From positions 76,190-140,189 of the forward strand of contig NZ_BOVL01000009.1 in NCBI RefSeq assembly GCF_019972155.1: a stretch of DNA of 64,000 bases. Reading direction: 5' to 3'. Shown piece by piece: positions 44,195-53,679 of this stretch; within the stretch, counting starts at the first letter, position 1; each line of letters opens with the position of its first letter. A program made the translations under genes and the position numbers. The stretch comes from Bradyrhizobium sp. RD5-C2 (GTDB taxonomy: Bacteria; Pseudomonadota; Alphaproteobacteria; Rhizobiales; Xanthobacteraceae). Below the pieces are notes generated by a model. That model did not search any database, was not told the origin of the DNA, and worked only from the letters and a program-made list of their open reading frames with translations.

Positions 44195-45220
44195 CTATTG
44201 CCGATACCCGTAGATCTTGTCCCAGTCCGCGACCCACGCCGCGTGCAGCTTCACGTACTCGTCGAACTTCGGGTACCAGAGCTTGACCGCCTTAGGATCG
44301 AAGCCCTCCGGAAATGCCGGCGGCTCCTTCAACGACGTGAGATTGCCGAGCTCCTTGATCATGAAGGTCTGTCCTTCCTTCGACAGGCACCAGTTCAGGA
44401 ACAGCTTTGCCGCATTGGGATGCGCGGCTGTCTTCGGAATGCCGCTCGCATAGGGATTGACCGGCGCGCCCTCTGGCGGAAAGAAGATCTCGATCGGCGC
44501 GCCGTCCTTCTTCTTCTGGTAGATCACGTTGTAGAGCAGCGGCGCGATCGCGATCTCGCCGCGCACCAGGGCGTCGGCCGTCGGCGCCCCGGAAGGATAG
44601 AGCACGGGATGGGTCGCGGCCTGCCTGGCCCAGTAGTCCTCGCCGAGCACCTGGCGCTCGAACATGATCCGGGTCCAGGTGGTGCCGCCGGACTGCGCGA
44701 ACACCTGCCCGATCAGCTTGTCATATTGCGGCTTGGTCAAATCCATCCACGATTTCGGCGGATCCTTCACCAGCTCGGTGTTGTAGCCGATCGACCATGC
44801 GATGGTGGCGCGCGGCCACAGTTTTGGCGAGATCAGCGCATGCGGATCGTAATCGGCCGCGTTCGGCGGCGCATAATCCTGGAACAGGTCCTCCAGCGGC
44901 TGCATCAGCGCCCGATCCGAATGGTCGACGACGTCGGCGATCAGCTTGCCGGCCGCGGCTTCGGTCTTCACGCGGGTGATGAGCTGCCCGCCGGGCGCGC
45001 GGACCATCTCGACCCTGATCTCGGGAAAGCGCTTGTTGAACGCCTTGATCACCTGCTGTTCGATCTCGGCAAAGTTCGCGGTGTAATAGACGAGCTTGCC
45101 CTCGGCCTTTGCAGCGGCGATCAATTCCGCCGAGCCGAACTCCTGTGCCCGCGCCGCCGGCGCCAGCGCGAGCGTTGCGACGCTCGCCAAGGCCAGTGTG
45201 GTGAAGGTTCGTCTATCCAT
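44195..45220 (-). CDS. Periplasmic binding protein, Fbp/AfuA-like (SBP family 1/6)
   Basis: 341 residues from the ATG at 45220, with GGGGAGG upstream; the codon at 45226 is an in-frame TTG. Signal peptide to about residue 26 (ARAQ). The mature chain has LIAAAKAEGKLVYYTANFAEIEQQVIKAFNKRFPEIRVEMVRAPGG, as in ferric-ion and related binding proteins. The tandem Tyr pair that binds iron in FbpA is not obvious; the nearest motif is LLYNVIYQKKK. Iron is therefore not assured. It lies between permease and ATPase genes with gaps of 21 and 15 bases. Confidence 0.85.
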   Translation of the reverse strand: MDRRTFTTLALASVATLALAPAARAQEFGSAELIAAAKAEGKLVYYTANFAEIEQQVIKAFNKRFPEIRVEMVRAPGGQLITRVKTEAAAGKLIADVVDHSDRALMQPLEDLFQDYAPPNAADYDPHALISPKLWPRATIAWSIGYNTELVKDPPKSWMDLTKPQYDKLIGQVFAQSGGTTWTRIMFERQVLGEDYWARQAATHPVLYPSGAPTADALVRGEIAIAPLLYNVIYQKKKDGAPIEIFFPPEGAPVNPYASGIPKTAAHPNAAKLFLNWCLSKEGQTFMIKELGNLTSLKEPPAFPEGFDPKAVKLWYPKFDEYVKLHAAWVADWDKIYGYRQ

Positions 45221-45241
45221 CGCCAATCCTCCCCTTATTCG

Positions 45242-46984
45242 TTATCCGGTCCGCGCCACGTTGCCTTGCGCCGCCCCACGCGACAGCCAGTTGGCGCCGC
45301 CGATCAGGACACCGAGCAGCACGGTCTGCACCAGGCTGAAGGCCGCCGTCTTGCCGATATTGCCGCCCTCGTAATAGTCGAGCAGCAGCACCGACATCAC
45401 CATGGTGTTGCTGGTGTAGAGGAACAGCGACGAGCCGAGCTCGCGGATCGCCAGCACGAACAGCAGCGTCATCGACGCCAGCACGCCCGGCCGCGCCAGC
45501 GGCAGCACGATCGTCCTGATGGTGCCGAGCATGCCCCGGCCGCAAACCCAGGCGGCCTCCTCGAGCTCGCGATGGATCTGCAGGAACGAGGTCGACAGCG
45601 CCTTCACGGTGTCGGGCATGAAGCGCGCGATGAAGGCGAGCGCGAGAATCCAGATCGTGCCGTAAAGCCCGCCGGGCACGCCGATCCAGGCCCAGAGATA
45701 GGCGACGCCGACCACGAGCCCGGGGATTGCGACCGGCAGCGTCGAGATCAGGTCGATGGCGCCGCGCCCCGCGACGCGGGTGCGATGGATGGTGTAGCCG
45801 ATCGCAAAGGCGAGCGCGCCGCCGACGACAGCGGTGATGATTCCAACCTCGATCGCGTTGTAGATCGACTTCATGGTCAACGGATTGTCGAAGATGCTCT
45901 CGAAATGCGTCAGCGAATACTGCCGTATGTCGAACAGGCTCGCGGCGTCGCGGATGAACATGAACTTGCGGAAGGCCGCGACGATCAGCGCCAGCGAAGG
46001 CAGCACCACGACGATGACGAGATAGACGATCCCGAGCGCGAAGGTGACCCAGCGCCACCGCCCGAGATCGAGGCTGCGCGGCCGGAACGCCTTGCCCGCA
46101 ACGGTCGTATAGCTGCGCCCGCTGAGCAATTTCTGCTGCAGATAGACCAGGAGCCCCGTGACCATCATCAGGATGATCGCGACGGCCGCTGCGGTGTTGT
46201 AGAGCGGCGGCGACCAGTTGGTGAGCTTGAAGATGTAGGTCGTCAGCACGTTCAGATTGGTCGGCGCGCCGAGCACGGCCGGGATGCCGTAGATGCCGAG
46301 CATCACGATGAACGACAGCAGCATGCCCGAGACGATCGCCGGCATGATCAGCGGAAACGTCACTGTGAACAGGGTGGTGAATGCGCTGGCGCCGGAGATT
46401 TCCGCGGCCTCCTCCAGGCTCGGGTCCATGTTGCGCAGCGCCGACGAGGTGAACATGTAGACATAAGGCGCGTAGTAGATGCCGAACACGAACACCAGGC
46501 CCCACATCGAATAGAGATCGATGCGCAGGTCGGAGCCCATCCACTTGAACATCGTGTTGATCAACCCGGTCTTCGGCGAGCCGAGGATCGCCCAGGCCAC
46601 GCCCGCCACCAGCGGTGGCGCGAACAGCGGCAGGATGCTGGCCGCGGCGATGAAGCCCTTGAACGGCGTGTTGGTGCGAACCACGATCCACGAGAAGAAC
46701 AGCCCGATCGCAACCGCGATGACCGTGCCGCCGCCGCAGGCGATCAACGTGTTGAGCAGCGCTTCGCCGACATTCGGATTGGCAAGCACGGCGAGGAAAT
46801 TGGCGATCGACAGATGGCTCAGGCTGAGGCGGATGCCGTCGACCACCGGATTGGTGTCGGTGAGCGCGCCGAGCAGCAGCATCAAAACGGGATAGATGAC
46901 CAGGAAGCTGAGGATCGCCAGCAGCGCCGTGATCCAGAGGCCCGTGAATGCGCGGCGCCGGGTTCCCTCCCTGGCGCTTCGCAT
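45242..46984 (-). CDS. ABC transporter permease, double-length FbpB type
   Basis: 580 residues from the ATG at 46984. About 12 hydrophobic helices form two homologous halves, each with an EAA coupling loop (EEAAEISGASAFTTLFTVTFPLIMP in the first, EEAAWVCGRGMLGTIRTIVLPLARP in the second). The protein therefore supplies both channel halves by itself, as FbpB does. Start uncertain: the ATG has no good ribosome site, while a TTG at 47017 is preceded by GAGGGGA. The frame stays open into the repeat array upstream, which is not coding. Confidence 0.85.
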   Translation of the reverse strand: MRSAREGTRRRAFTGLWITALLAILSFLVIYPVLMLLLGALTDTNPVVDGIRLSLSHLSIANFLAVLANPNVGEALLNTLIACGGGTVIAVAIGLFFSWIVVRTNTPFKGFIAAASILPLFAPPLVAGVAWAILGSPKTGLINTMFKWMGSDLRIDLYSMWGLVFVFGIYYAPYVYMFTSSALRNMDPSLEEAAEISGASAFTTLFTVTFPLIMPAIVSGMLLSFIVMLGIYGIPAVLGAPTNLNVLTTYIFKLTNWSPPLYNTAAAVAIILMMVTGLLVYLQQKLLSGRSYTTVAGKAFRPRSLDLGRWRWVTFALGIVYLVIVVVLPSLALIVAAFRKFMFIRDAASLFDIRQYSLTHFESIFDNPLTMKSIYNAIEVGIITAVVGGALAFAIGYTIHRTRVAGRGAIDLISTLPVAIPGLVVGVAYLWAWIGVPGGLYGTIWILALAFIARFMPDTVKALSTSFLQIHRELEEAAWVCGRGMLGTIRTIVLPLARPGVLASMTLLFVLAIRELGSSLFLYTSNTMVMSVLLLDYYEGGNIGKTAAFSLVQTVLLGVLIGGANWLSRGAAQGNVARTG

Positions 46985-47184
46985 GGCTTCGCTGCGCCGG
47001 TCGGCCTGTCCGTGCAAAGCGCGCGTCCCCTCTTGCGGCGCGATCTGACGTCGCGCCTGCTTGTATGCCAAGCGTAGTCGATCGCGACCGTGACGCAAGC
47101 TATCCGAAAGTCGCTTGCGTGCGGTTGTCTGACACACCGCGGGAACACGAACTCGATCGATCGCGCTCACGCGCCACGATCTCG

Positions 47185-47310
47185 GTGTCGTCCTGGCGAA
47201 GGCCAGGACCCATACTCCGCGGCGGAGGTTGTTCGCGGGACTCGTCGTTCCAGCGACACGCAACAATGCGCGTTTGGGGTAATGGGTCCTGGCTTTCGCC
47301 AGGACGACAC
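47185..47310. repeat. Long palindromic repeat, copy 1 (CGTCCTGGCG family)
   Basis: GTGTCGTCCTGGCGAAGG-CCAGGACCCAT at the left and ATGGGTCCTGGC-TTTCGCCAGGACGACAC at the right are inverted repeats of about 30 bases with few mismatches, about 65 bases apart. Each arm also folds on itself (TCCTGGC/GCCAGGA). The whole unit is about 126 bases. Confidence 0.85.
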
Positions 47311-47340
47311 CAGTTGTTTGGCACGGCCCACATCCACAAC

Positions 47341-47463
47341 TGTCGTCCCTGCGAAAGCAGGGACCCATCACCACAGGGCGTGTTGTTGAAGAGGGCTGCG
47401 GCCCCAGCGTCGCGCAACAATTGCCATTTGTGGTTATGGGTCCCGGCCTACGCCGGGACGACA
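47341..47463. repeat. Long palindromic repeat, copy 2 (diverged)
   Basis: TGTCGTCCCTGCGAAAGCAGGGACCCAT at the left pairs with ATGGGTCCCGGCCTACGCCGGGACGACA at the right. Both flanking boxes TGTCGTCC and GGGACCCAT match copy 1, but the loops differ. Only 30 bases separate it from copy 1, so two related elements stand in tandem. Confidence 0.85.
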
Positions 47464-47657
47464 CTGAATTTGTTGCGCGGCCGCCGAGTCATATTTCGGC
47501 GTTCTCGCGACACAATTTGCGCGAGTGTTGCTCTTCGTTCCGCCCCTCGCCGCGCGACCGACTCTCGGCCGCAACCTGCCGGCCCGCGTCCGGCAACGTC
47601 ACTTCGCATACGCATCATGCAATGGCGCGGCTGGGGAACGGGATGGTGACGTAGTAC

Positions 47658-49082
47658 ATGGCGATCCCGGAGACATTTTCAGGCATGCTCGATAAAACCC
47701 CGACCACCGCAGCTGCGGCGCCGATCACCGATGGATTGCCCTGGGAACGGCGACGCTGGGCGGTGGCCGCGATCTTCACCGCGCTGGCGATGGCCTCGCT
47801 CGACACCGCGATCGCCAACATCGCGCTGCCCGCGATCGCCAGCGATCTGCATGTCAGCCCTGCCGAAGTGGTCTGGGTCGTCAACGTCTACCAGATCGCC
47901 CTGGTCGCCACGCTGCTGCCGCTCGGTGCGCTCGGCGAAATCGTCGGCCACCAGCGGATCTACATCGGCGGCCTCCTGCTGTTCACATTGGCGTCACTCG
48001 GCTGTGCGCTGGCGTGGTCGCTGCCGAGCCTCCTGGTCGCGCGCACATTGCAGGGGCTCGGCGCCAGCGGCCTCATGAGCGTCAACACCGCGCTGGTGCG
48101 CTTCGTTTATCCGAGCCGGATGCTCGGCCGCGGCTTCGGTCACAATGCGCTCGTGGTCGCGAGCGCCATGTCGCTCGGGCCGACGATCGCCTCCGGCATC
48201 CTCGCGCTCGGCCCGTGGCCCTGGCTGTTCGCCGTCAACATTCCCTTCGGCATCGTCGCCTTGCTGATCGGCATGAAGACGTTGCCGAAGACGCCGCGCG
48301 CCAGCCACGCCTTCGACTTCGCCGGTGCGGCGCTGGCCTGCGCCTGCCTCGGGCTCTTCATCATCAGCATCGGCAGCGCCGCCCATAAGACCGCGCCTGC
48401 GCTCGTCATCTCGGAGTTTGCCGGCGCCCTGCTGTTCGGCTGGATCCTGACCCGGCGGCATGCCGACCATCCGGCGCCGATGCTGCCGATCGACCTGTTC
48501 CGCCGTCCGATCTTCGCGCTGTCGGCCGCAACCGCCGTCTGCTCATTTGCTGTGCAGGGCCTCGCCTTCGTATCGCTGCCGTTCTACTTCGAGGACATAC
48601 TGCACCGCTCGCAGGTCGAGACCGGCTTCTTCATGACGCCGTGGCCACTGGTGGTCGCCTTCATGGCGCCGATCGGCGGCCGGCTGTCGGATCGCTATCC
48701 GGCCGGCATCCTCGGCGGCATCGGCATGCTGCTGCTGGGCCTCGGCATGGTGCTGCTCGCGACCCTGCCGGCCGAGCCCGGCATCGCCAACATCGTCTGG
48801 CGCACCATGATTTGCGGCATCGGTTTCGGCTTCTTCCAGACCCCCAACATGAAGGCGATCATGTCGAGCGCACCGCCGTATCGCAGCGGCAGCGCCAGCA
48901 GCATCGTCGCGACCGCACGGCTGACCGGACAGACCACCGGCGCTGCACTCGCCGCGCTCTGCTTCGCACTCGCCGATCGTGAGGGCGCAACCGTCGCGCT
49001 GGCGCTGGGTGCCGGATTTGCCGCGCTCGGCAGCGTCATGAGCTTCCTGCGGCTGGCCGTCGCCTCACCGCAAAAGGCATGA
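47658..49082 (+). CDS. MFS transporter, DHA2 (multidrug efflux) type
   Basis: 474 residues. After a polar N-terminus of about 30 residues come some 14 hydrophobic segments. SLDTAIANIALPAIASDLHVSPAEVVWVVNVYQIALVATLLPLGALGEIVGHQRIYIGG is the DHA2 signature of helices 1-2 and the following loop, and GRLSDRYPAGILGG is the repeat of that loop in the second half. Efflux of hydrophobic compounds is the family role. ATG at 47658 has only a weak ribosome site; Met10 (47685) is an alternative. A single gene, with no adjacent regulator or membrane-fusion protein. Confidence 0.88.
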   Translation: MAIPETFSGMLDKTPTTAAAAPITDGLPWERRRWAVAAIFTALAMASLDTAIANIALPAIASDLHVSPAEVVWVVNVYQIALVATLLPLGALGEIVGHQRIYIGGLLLFTLASLGCALAWSLPSLLVARTLQGLGASGLMSVNTALVRFVYPSRMLGRGFGHNALVVASAMSLGPTIASGILALGPWPWLFAVNIPFGIVALLIGMKTLPKTPRASHAFDFAGAALACACLGLFIISIGSAAHKTAPALVISEFAGALLFGWILTRRHADHPAPMLPIDLFRRPIFALSAATAVCSFAVQGLAFVSLPFYFEDILHRSQVETGFFMTPWPLVVAFMAPIGGRLSDRYPAGILGGIGMLLLGLGMVLLATLPAEPGIANIVWRTMICGIGFGFFQTPNMKAIMSSAPPYRSGSASSIVATARLTGQTTGAALAALCFALADREGATVALALGAGFAALGSVMSFLRLAVASPQKA

Positions 49083-49235
49083 CAGGCATGTTGCATGCGC
49101 GGAGCGCGACCATACACCGCGCCATCAACTTTCTTCCGCACTGCAAGCGCATATTCTTGATTTGAACCGTTCCAGTTTCAAGGCCAACATCGCCCCGAAG
49201 TCCAATCGGAGGATTGGACCATTCAGGGGAAAGCG

Positions 49236-49685
49236 ATGGCAAACCTCAAAATCAACGGCAAGACGACCAATGTAGACGTCGAGGACGACACGCCACTGCT
49301 GTGGGCGATTCGCGAGAATGTCGGACTGACGGGGACCAAATACGGCTGCGGCATCGCACAATGCGGCGCCTGCACGGTGCATATCGACGGCGTCGCGATG
49401 CGCTCCTGCGGCGTGACGGTGAGCGAAGTGGCCGGCAAGGACATCACCACCATCGAGGGCCTCGCGGCGGGCGGCGTGATGCACAAGGTACAGCTCGCCT
49501 GGATCGCCAGCGACGTGCCGCAATGCGGCTATTGCCAGAGCGGCATGATCATGGCCGTCGCGGCGCTCTTGAAAGAAAACCCTAAGCCGACCGACGACGA
49601 CATCAACGACGCCATCACCAATATCTGCCGCTGCGGCACCTTCCAGCAGGTGCGCGAGGCGATCCATGCTGCCGCGAACGCATGA
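49236..49685 (+). CDS. [2Fe-2S] subunit of a molybdenum hydroxylase (IorA-like)
   Basis: 149 residues. The plant-type [2Fe-2S] cluster ligands are CGIAQCGAC (38-46) and Cys58; the second cluster is bound by CGYCQSGM and CRCGTF. This is the small electron-transfer subunit of isoquinoline 1-oxidoreductase-type enzymes. It has no signal peptide and would be exported together with the Tat-signal partner. GGGGAAAG lies upstream of the ATG. The large subunit gene starts 10 bases after its stop. Confidence 0.92.
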   Translation: MANLKINGKTTNVDVEDDTPLLWAIRENVGLTGTKYGCGIAQCGACTVHIDGVAMRSCGVTVSEVAGKDITTIEGLAAGGVMHKVQLAWIASDVPQCGYCQSGMIMAVAALLKENPKPTDDDINDAITNICRCGTFQQVREAIHAAANA

Positions 49686-49695
49686 GGGGGCAGCC

Positions 49696-51894
49696 ATGAA
49701 TCTGCAAGTCAACCAACACATCATGCCGACACTCAATCGCCGCGCCTTCGTGATCGGCACGGCAACCGCCGGCGCCGGTCTCGCGCTCGGCCTCGATCTG
49801 CCGTTCGGCGGTCCCTCCGTGGTGCGCGCAGCCGACGGCGCTCCTGAAGTCAACGCCTGGGTTGTGATCCGGCCCGACGACACCGTGGTGATCCGCATCG
49901 CCCGCTCCGAAATGGGCCAGGGTACGCTCACCGGCCTCGCCCAGCTCGTCGCCGAGGAACTGGAGTGCGACTGGTCGAAGGTCACCACCGAATATCCGAC
50001 GCCCGGCCAGAGCGTCGCCCGCAAGCGCGCCTGGGGCGATTTCTCGACCGGCGGCAGCCGCGGTATCCGCACCTCGCAGGACTACGTCCGCAAGGGCGGC
50101 GCCACCGCACGCGTGATGCTGATCCAGGCGGCGGCGAACGAGTGGAAGGTACCGGCCACGGAATGCAAGGCCGCGAACAGCGTCATCACCCACACGCCAA
50201 CGGGCAAGACCACGACCTACGGCAAGGTTGCGGAAGCCGCCGCCAAGCTCGAACCGCCGGCCGACGTCAAGCTGAAGGAACCGAAGGACTGGACCATCGC
50301 CGGCAAGGGCCTGAAGCGGCTCGATACCGTCGACAAGACCACCGGCAAGATGACCTATGGCATCGACGTCAAACTGCCGGGCATGCTGAACGCCGCGATC
50401 AAGGATTGCCCGGTGTTCGGCGGCAAGGTGAAGAGCTTTGACGAAGCCAAGATATCAGGCATGAAGGGCGTCAAGAAGGTGGTGCCGGTCGGCGACAGCG
50501 CCGTTGCCGTCGTCGCCGACACCTGGTGGCACGCCAAGTCTGCGCTCGATAAGCTGCCGATCGTCTGGGACGAAGGCGACAACGCGAAGGTCTCCAGCGA
50601 GACCATTGCGAAGTGGCTTGCCGAAGGTCTCGACAATGCGCAGCCGGCCTATGTCGGCAACCAGAACGGCGATGCCAAGGCAGCGATCGCAAGCGCGGCC
50701 AAGAAGGTCGAGGCTGTCTACAGCTATCCCTACCAGAACCACGCCACGATGGAGCCGATGAACGCCACCGTGCTCTACACGCCCGACAAATGCGAGGTGT
50801 GGTGCGGCACGCAGAATGGCGAGGCGGCGTTCGCGGCGGCGCTTGAGGCCTCCGGCCTGCCGGCGGAGAAGGTCGACGTGCACAAGCTGATGCTCGGCGG
50901 CGGCTTCGGCCGGCGCGGCATGACCGACTATGTCCGCCAGGCGGTGGCGATTGCCAAGCAGATGCCGGGCACGCCGATCAAGCTGTTGTGGTCGCGCGAA
51001 GAGGACATGCAGCACGGCAAGTATCACCCGATCACGCAGTGCAAGCTGACCGGCGCGTTCGATGCCGACAACAATCTGGTGGCGCTGCATTACCGGCTGT
51101 CGGGTCAATCCATCCTGTTCTCGGTGCGCCCGGAAGCGCTGCAGAACGGCATGGACCCCGCCGCGTTCCAGGGTGTCGCGCAGTCCGGCGAGGCCGCGAT
51201 CGGCTATGCGGTGCCGAACTTGCTGGTCGAGCATGCGATGCGCAATCCGCACGTCCCGCCGGGCTTCTGGCGCGGCGTCAACGTCAATCACAACGCGATC
51301 TACCTGGAATGCTTCATGGACGAGTTGGCCCTGGCTGCCGGCCAGGACCCGCTCGAATTCCGCCGCAAGCTGATGGGCAAGCACCCCAAGCATCTCGCCG
51401 TGCTCAACGCCGTAGCCGAGAAGATCGGCTGGGGCACGCCGGCGCCGCAGGGCATCTATCGCGGCATCGCGCAGGTGATGGGCTATGGCAGCTACGTTGC
51501 CGGCGCCGCCGAGATCTCGGTGACCGACGGCAGCAAGATCAAGGTGCATCGCATCGTCGCCTCCACCGACCCCGGCTATGTCGTCAATCCGGCGCAGGTG
51601 GAGCGGCAGATCGCGGGCTCCTTCGTCTACGGTCTCAGCGCGCTGTTCTATGGCGGCTGCACCGTGAAGGACGGCCGCATCGAGCAGACCAATTTCGACA
51701 CCTACAACTCGATGCGCATCAACGAAATGCCGAAGGTGGAATCGGTGATGGCGCCGAGTGGCGGGTTCTGGGGCGGCGTCGGCGAGCCGACCATCGGCGT
51801 TGCGGCGCCGGCGGTGCTCAACGCCTATTTCGCCGCGACGGGAAAACGCATCCGTACTTTCCCGTTGCGCAACCAGAACATCTCTTTCGCCTGA
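49696..51894 (+). CDS. Molybdopterin-binding subunit of a molybdenum hydroxylase (IorB-like)
   Basis: 732 residues from the ATG at 49696, with GAGGGGG upstream. A Tat signal (LNRRAFVIGTATAGAGLALGL) places the enzyme in the periplasm. Recognisable blocks are SEMGQGTLTGLAQLVAEELECDWSKV, LMLGGGFGRRGMTDYVRQAV, PGFWRGVNVNHNAIYLECFMDELA and the active-site region GGVGEPTIGVAAPAVLNAYF with the catalytic Glu of the family. Such enzymes hydroxylate N-heterocycles or oxidise aldehydes. A third, cytochrome c, subunit is not adjacent. A strong terminator ends the operon. Confidence 0.9.
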   Translation: MNLQVNQHIMPTLNRRAFVIGTATAGAGLALGLDLPFGGPSVVRAADGAPEVNAWVVIRPDDTVVIRIARSEMGQGTLTGLAQLVAEELECDWSKVTTEYPTPGQSVARKRAWGDFSTGGSRGIRTSQDYVRKGGATARVMLIQAAANEWKVPATECKAANSVITHTPTGKTTTYGKVAEAAAKLEPPADVKLKEPKDWTIAGKGLKRLDTVDKTTGKMTYGIDVKLPGMLNAAIKDCPVFGGKVKSFDEAKISGMKGVKKVVPVGDSAVAVVADTWWHAKSALDKLPIVWDEGDNAKVSSETIAKWLAEGLDNAQPAYVGNQNGDAKAAIASAAKKVEAVYSYPYQNHATMEPMNATVLYTPDKCEVWCGTQNGEAAFAAALEASGLPAEKVDVHKLMLGGGFGRRGMTDYVRQAVAIAKQMPGTPIKLLWSREEDMQHGKYHPITQCKLTGAFDADNNLVALHYRLSGQSILFSVRPEALQNGMDPAAFQGVAQSGEAAIGYAVPNLLVEHAMRNPHVPPGFWRGVNVNHNAIYLECFMDELALAAGQDPLEFRRKLMGKHPKHLAVLNAVAEKIGWGTPAPQGIYRGIAQVMGYGSYVAGAAEISVTDGSKIKVHRIVASTDPGYVVNPAQVERQIAGSFVYGLSALFYGGCTVKDGRIEQTNFDTYNSMRINEMPKVESVMAPSGGFWGGVGEPTIGVAAPAVLNAYFAATGKRIRTFPLRNQNISFA

Positions 51895-51903
51895 TCAAAC
51901 CAG

Positions 51904-51937
51904 AAGCGGCGGCCGTACCGGCCGCCGCTTCGTTTTT
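51904..51937 (+). terminator. Strong Rho-independent terminator
   Basis: AAGCGGCGGCCG and CGGCCGCCGCTT form a perfect 12-bp stem around TAC, followed by CGTTTTT. It ends the molybdenum-hydroxylase operon 15 bases before the start of the sox genes, so the latter need a promoter inside or upstream of this short gap, or rely on read-through. Confidence 0.92.
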
Positions 51938-51951
51938 CCGGATTCTTGTGC

Positions 51952-53223
51952 ATGGCCGTCACGCGTCATCCGACGCGCAGGGATGTGGTCCGTGGCGCCG
52001 CTGTCGTTGCAGCGGCGGCGCTGGCGCGTCCATCGCTGGCGCAAGGCGCACCGCGGATCGCGGTGATCGGCGGCGGTTTTGGCGGCGCGGTCTGCGCGCG
52101 GGCGCTGCGGCGGCTTGATGCGAAACTCCAGGTCACGCTGATCGAGCCGAACAAGACCTTCACCGCCTGCCCGTTCAGCAACGAGGTGATCGCAGGCTTG
52201 CGCGAACTCTCCGCACAGCAATTCACCTACGACAAGGTTGCGGCCGACGGCATCACCGTCGTCGCGCAAGCGGCCGCCAAGATCGATGCGCAGGCGCGCA
52301 CCATCACGCTCTCTGATGGCACAACGCTCTCCTATGACCGCCTTGTGCTCGCTCCCGGCATCGACATGCGCTTCGACGCCCTGCCCGGCTATGACGAGGC
52401 CGCCGCCGAGAGGATGCCGCATGCCTGGAAGGCCGGCGCGCAGACCCTGCTGCTGCGCAGGCAACTTGAAGCAATGGACGATGGCGGCCTCGTCGTGATC
52501 GCGGTGCCTGCCGCGCCGCTGCGCTGCCCGCCCGCGCCTTACGAGCGCGCCAGCCTGATCGCGCATTACCTCAAGGCCACGAAGCCGAAGTCGAAGATCC
52601 TGGTGCTCGACGCCAAGGACAATTACTCGCAGCAGAAGCTGTTCGAGAGAGCCTGGGCGGATCTCTATCCCGGGATGATCGAGCGGATCGCGCTGTCGCA
52701 AGGCGGACGGGTGACGTCGGTCGATTCGGCGACCAACGAGATCATCACCGATTTCGGCAACTACACCGCCGCGGTCGCCAATGTGATCCCGCCGCAGCGA
52801 GCCGGTCGTATCGCGGAGATCGCCGGCGCCGCCGACCACACCGGCTGGTGCCCGATCGATCCGGTCAGCTTTGCCTCCAAGCTGGTGCCCAACATCCATG
52901 TCATCGGCGATGCCGCGATCGCCGGCGGGATTCCGAAATCCGCTTCCGCGGCGGCGGCGCAAGGCCGGGCCTGCGCGGCCGCGATCGTCAACGCGCTGGC
53001 AGGCAAGGCGCCGGAGACGCCGCGGCTCGATGGCGCCTGCTACAACACCGTCGCGCCCGGCTACGCGTTCTCGCTGAAGGGCATCTATCAGCCGAGGGAA
53101 GATCAGTACGCCGAAGCCGAGGTGACCACGAGCCCAGTCGACGCGCCGCGCGAGGTACGCGAGCGCGAGGCCGATCAGGCGCTCGACTGGTTCAGGGCGA
53201 TCACGGGAGACGCCTTTGGCTAG
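51952..53223 (+). CDS. soxF: Flavocytochrome c sulfide dehydrogenase flavoprotein (SoxF/FccB-like)
   Basis: 423 residues from the ATG at 51952. A Tat signal (TRRDVVRGAAVVAAAALA) precedes the FAD loop RIAVIGGGFGGAVCARALRR. The redox-active cysteine pair of the family is present: CPPAPYER in the middle and WCPIDP near residue 300. The C-terminal FCSD domain has VIGDAAIAGGIPKSASAAAAQGR. The periplasmic enzyme oxidises sulfide or stimulates the Sox system, usually with a cytochrome partner. Its stop overlaps the SoxX start by eight bases. Symbol by family and context. Confidence 0.88.
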   Translation: MAVTRHPTRRDVVRGAAVVAAAALARPSLAQGAPRIAVIGGGFGGAVCARALRRLDAKLQVTLIEPNKTFTACPFSNEVIAGLRELSAQQFTYDKVAADGITVVAQAAAKIDAQARTITLSDGTTLSYDRLVLAPGIDMRFDALPGYDEAAAERMPHAWKAGAQTLLLRRQLEAMDDGGLVVIAVPAAPLRCPPAPYERASLIAHYLKATKPKSKILVLDAKDNYSQQKLFERAWADLYPGMIERIALSQGGRVTSVDSATNEIITDFGNYTAAVANVIPPQRAGRIAEIAGAADHTGWCPIDPVSFASKLVPNIHVIGDAAIAGGIPKSASAAAAQGRACAAAIVNALAGKAPETPRLDGACYNTVAPGYAFSLKGIYQPREDQYAEAEVTTSPVDAPREVREREADQALDWFRAITGDAFG

Positions 53224-53665
53224 GCTCGCCCCGATAACGTTGCTCGCCGCGGCACTACTCGCAGCTTGCGCACCCGCCAGCGCCGAGGCACTGCGGCCCT
53301 ATACCGTGGTCGGCGATGCGATTCCCGCTTCGCTAACCGGAGCCAAGGGTGACGCAACCCGCGGCCGTGCGCTGATCGTCGAGCGTTCCTCCACTTGCAT
53401 CCTCTGCCATAGCGGCCCATTTCCCGAACAGTCGTTTCAGGGCGACCTCGCGCCGAACCTCACCGGCAGCGGCAACCGCTGGTCGGAAGGCCAGTTGCGG
53501 CTCCGGCTGGTCGATGCGGCGCACCTCAATGCGGCGACAATCATGCCGTCCTACTATCGCGCCGACGGGCTTACGCGTGTGGGCGCCTCATGGCGCGGCA
53601 AGCCGATCCTGTCGGCGGAGCAGATCGAGGATATCGTGGCCTATCTGGTAACGTTGCGGAACTAG
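53216..53665 (+). CDS. soxX: Sulfur-oxidising cytochrome c SoxX
   Basis: 149 residues from a TTG start inside the end of the preceding gene. Signal peptide to about residue 23. Heme is bound by CILCH, and IMPSYYR carries the probable axial Met. SoxX pairs with SoxA in the periplasm to attach thiosulfate to the SoxY carrier cysteine. QGDLAPNLTGSGNRWSEGQLRLRLVD and the C-terminal ILSAEQIEDIVAYLVTLRN match the family. Confidence 0.88.
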   Translation: MARLAPITLLAAALLAACAPASAEALRPYTVVGDAIPASLTGAKGDATRGRALIVERSSTCILCHSGPFPEQSFQGDLAPNLTGSGNRWSEGQLRLRLVDAAHLNAATIMPSYYRADGLTRVGASWRGKPILSAEQIEDIVAYLVTLRN

Positions 53666-53679
53666 GACCTTATCAATCA

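Larger units (their letters stand above)
46985..47657. other. Long intergenic region carrying two palindromic repeats
   Basis: About 670 bases without a supportable gene. The two elements at 47185-47310 and 47341-47463 take up the middle. The left flank should hold the promoter of the ABC operon and the right flank that of the MFS gene; neither is recognisable by eye. Confidence 0.6.

Noticed and set aside
44195..45220. Calling the ABC system a ferric iron importer
   Set aside because: The paired tyrosines that bind iron in FbpA are not evident, and related systems carry polyamines, phosphonates or sulfate, so the substrate is left open.
43850..47077. Open frame of more than 1000 codons antisense to the Fbp-type ABC operon
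   Set aside because: It is a shadow of three conserved transporter genes, rich in Arg, His and Gln as expected for such frames, without a start site or domain.
46985..47464. N-terminal extension of the FbpB-type permease
   Set aside because: The frame stays open but lies in palindromic repeats and lacks membrane helices; the true start is at 46984 or the TTG at 47017.
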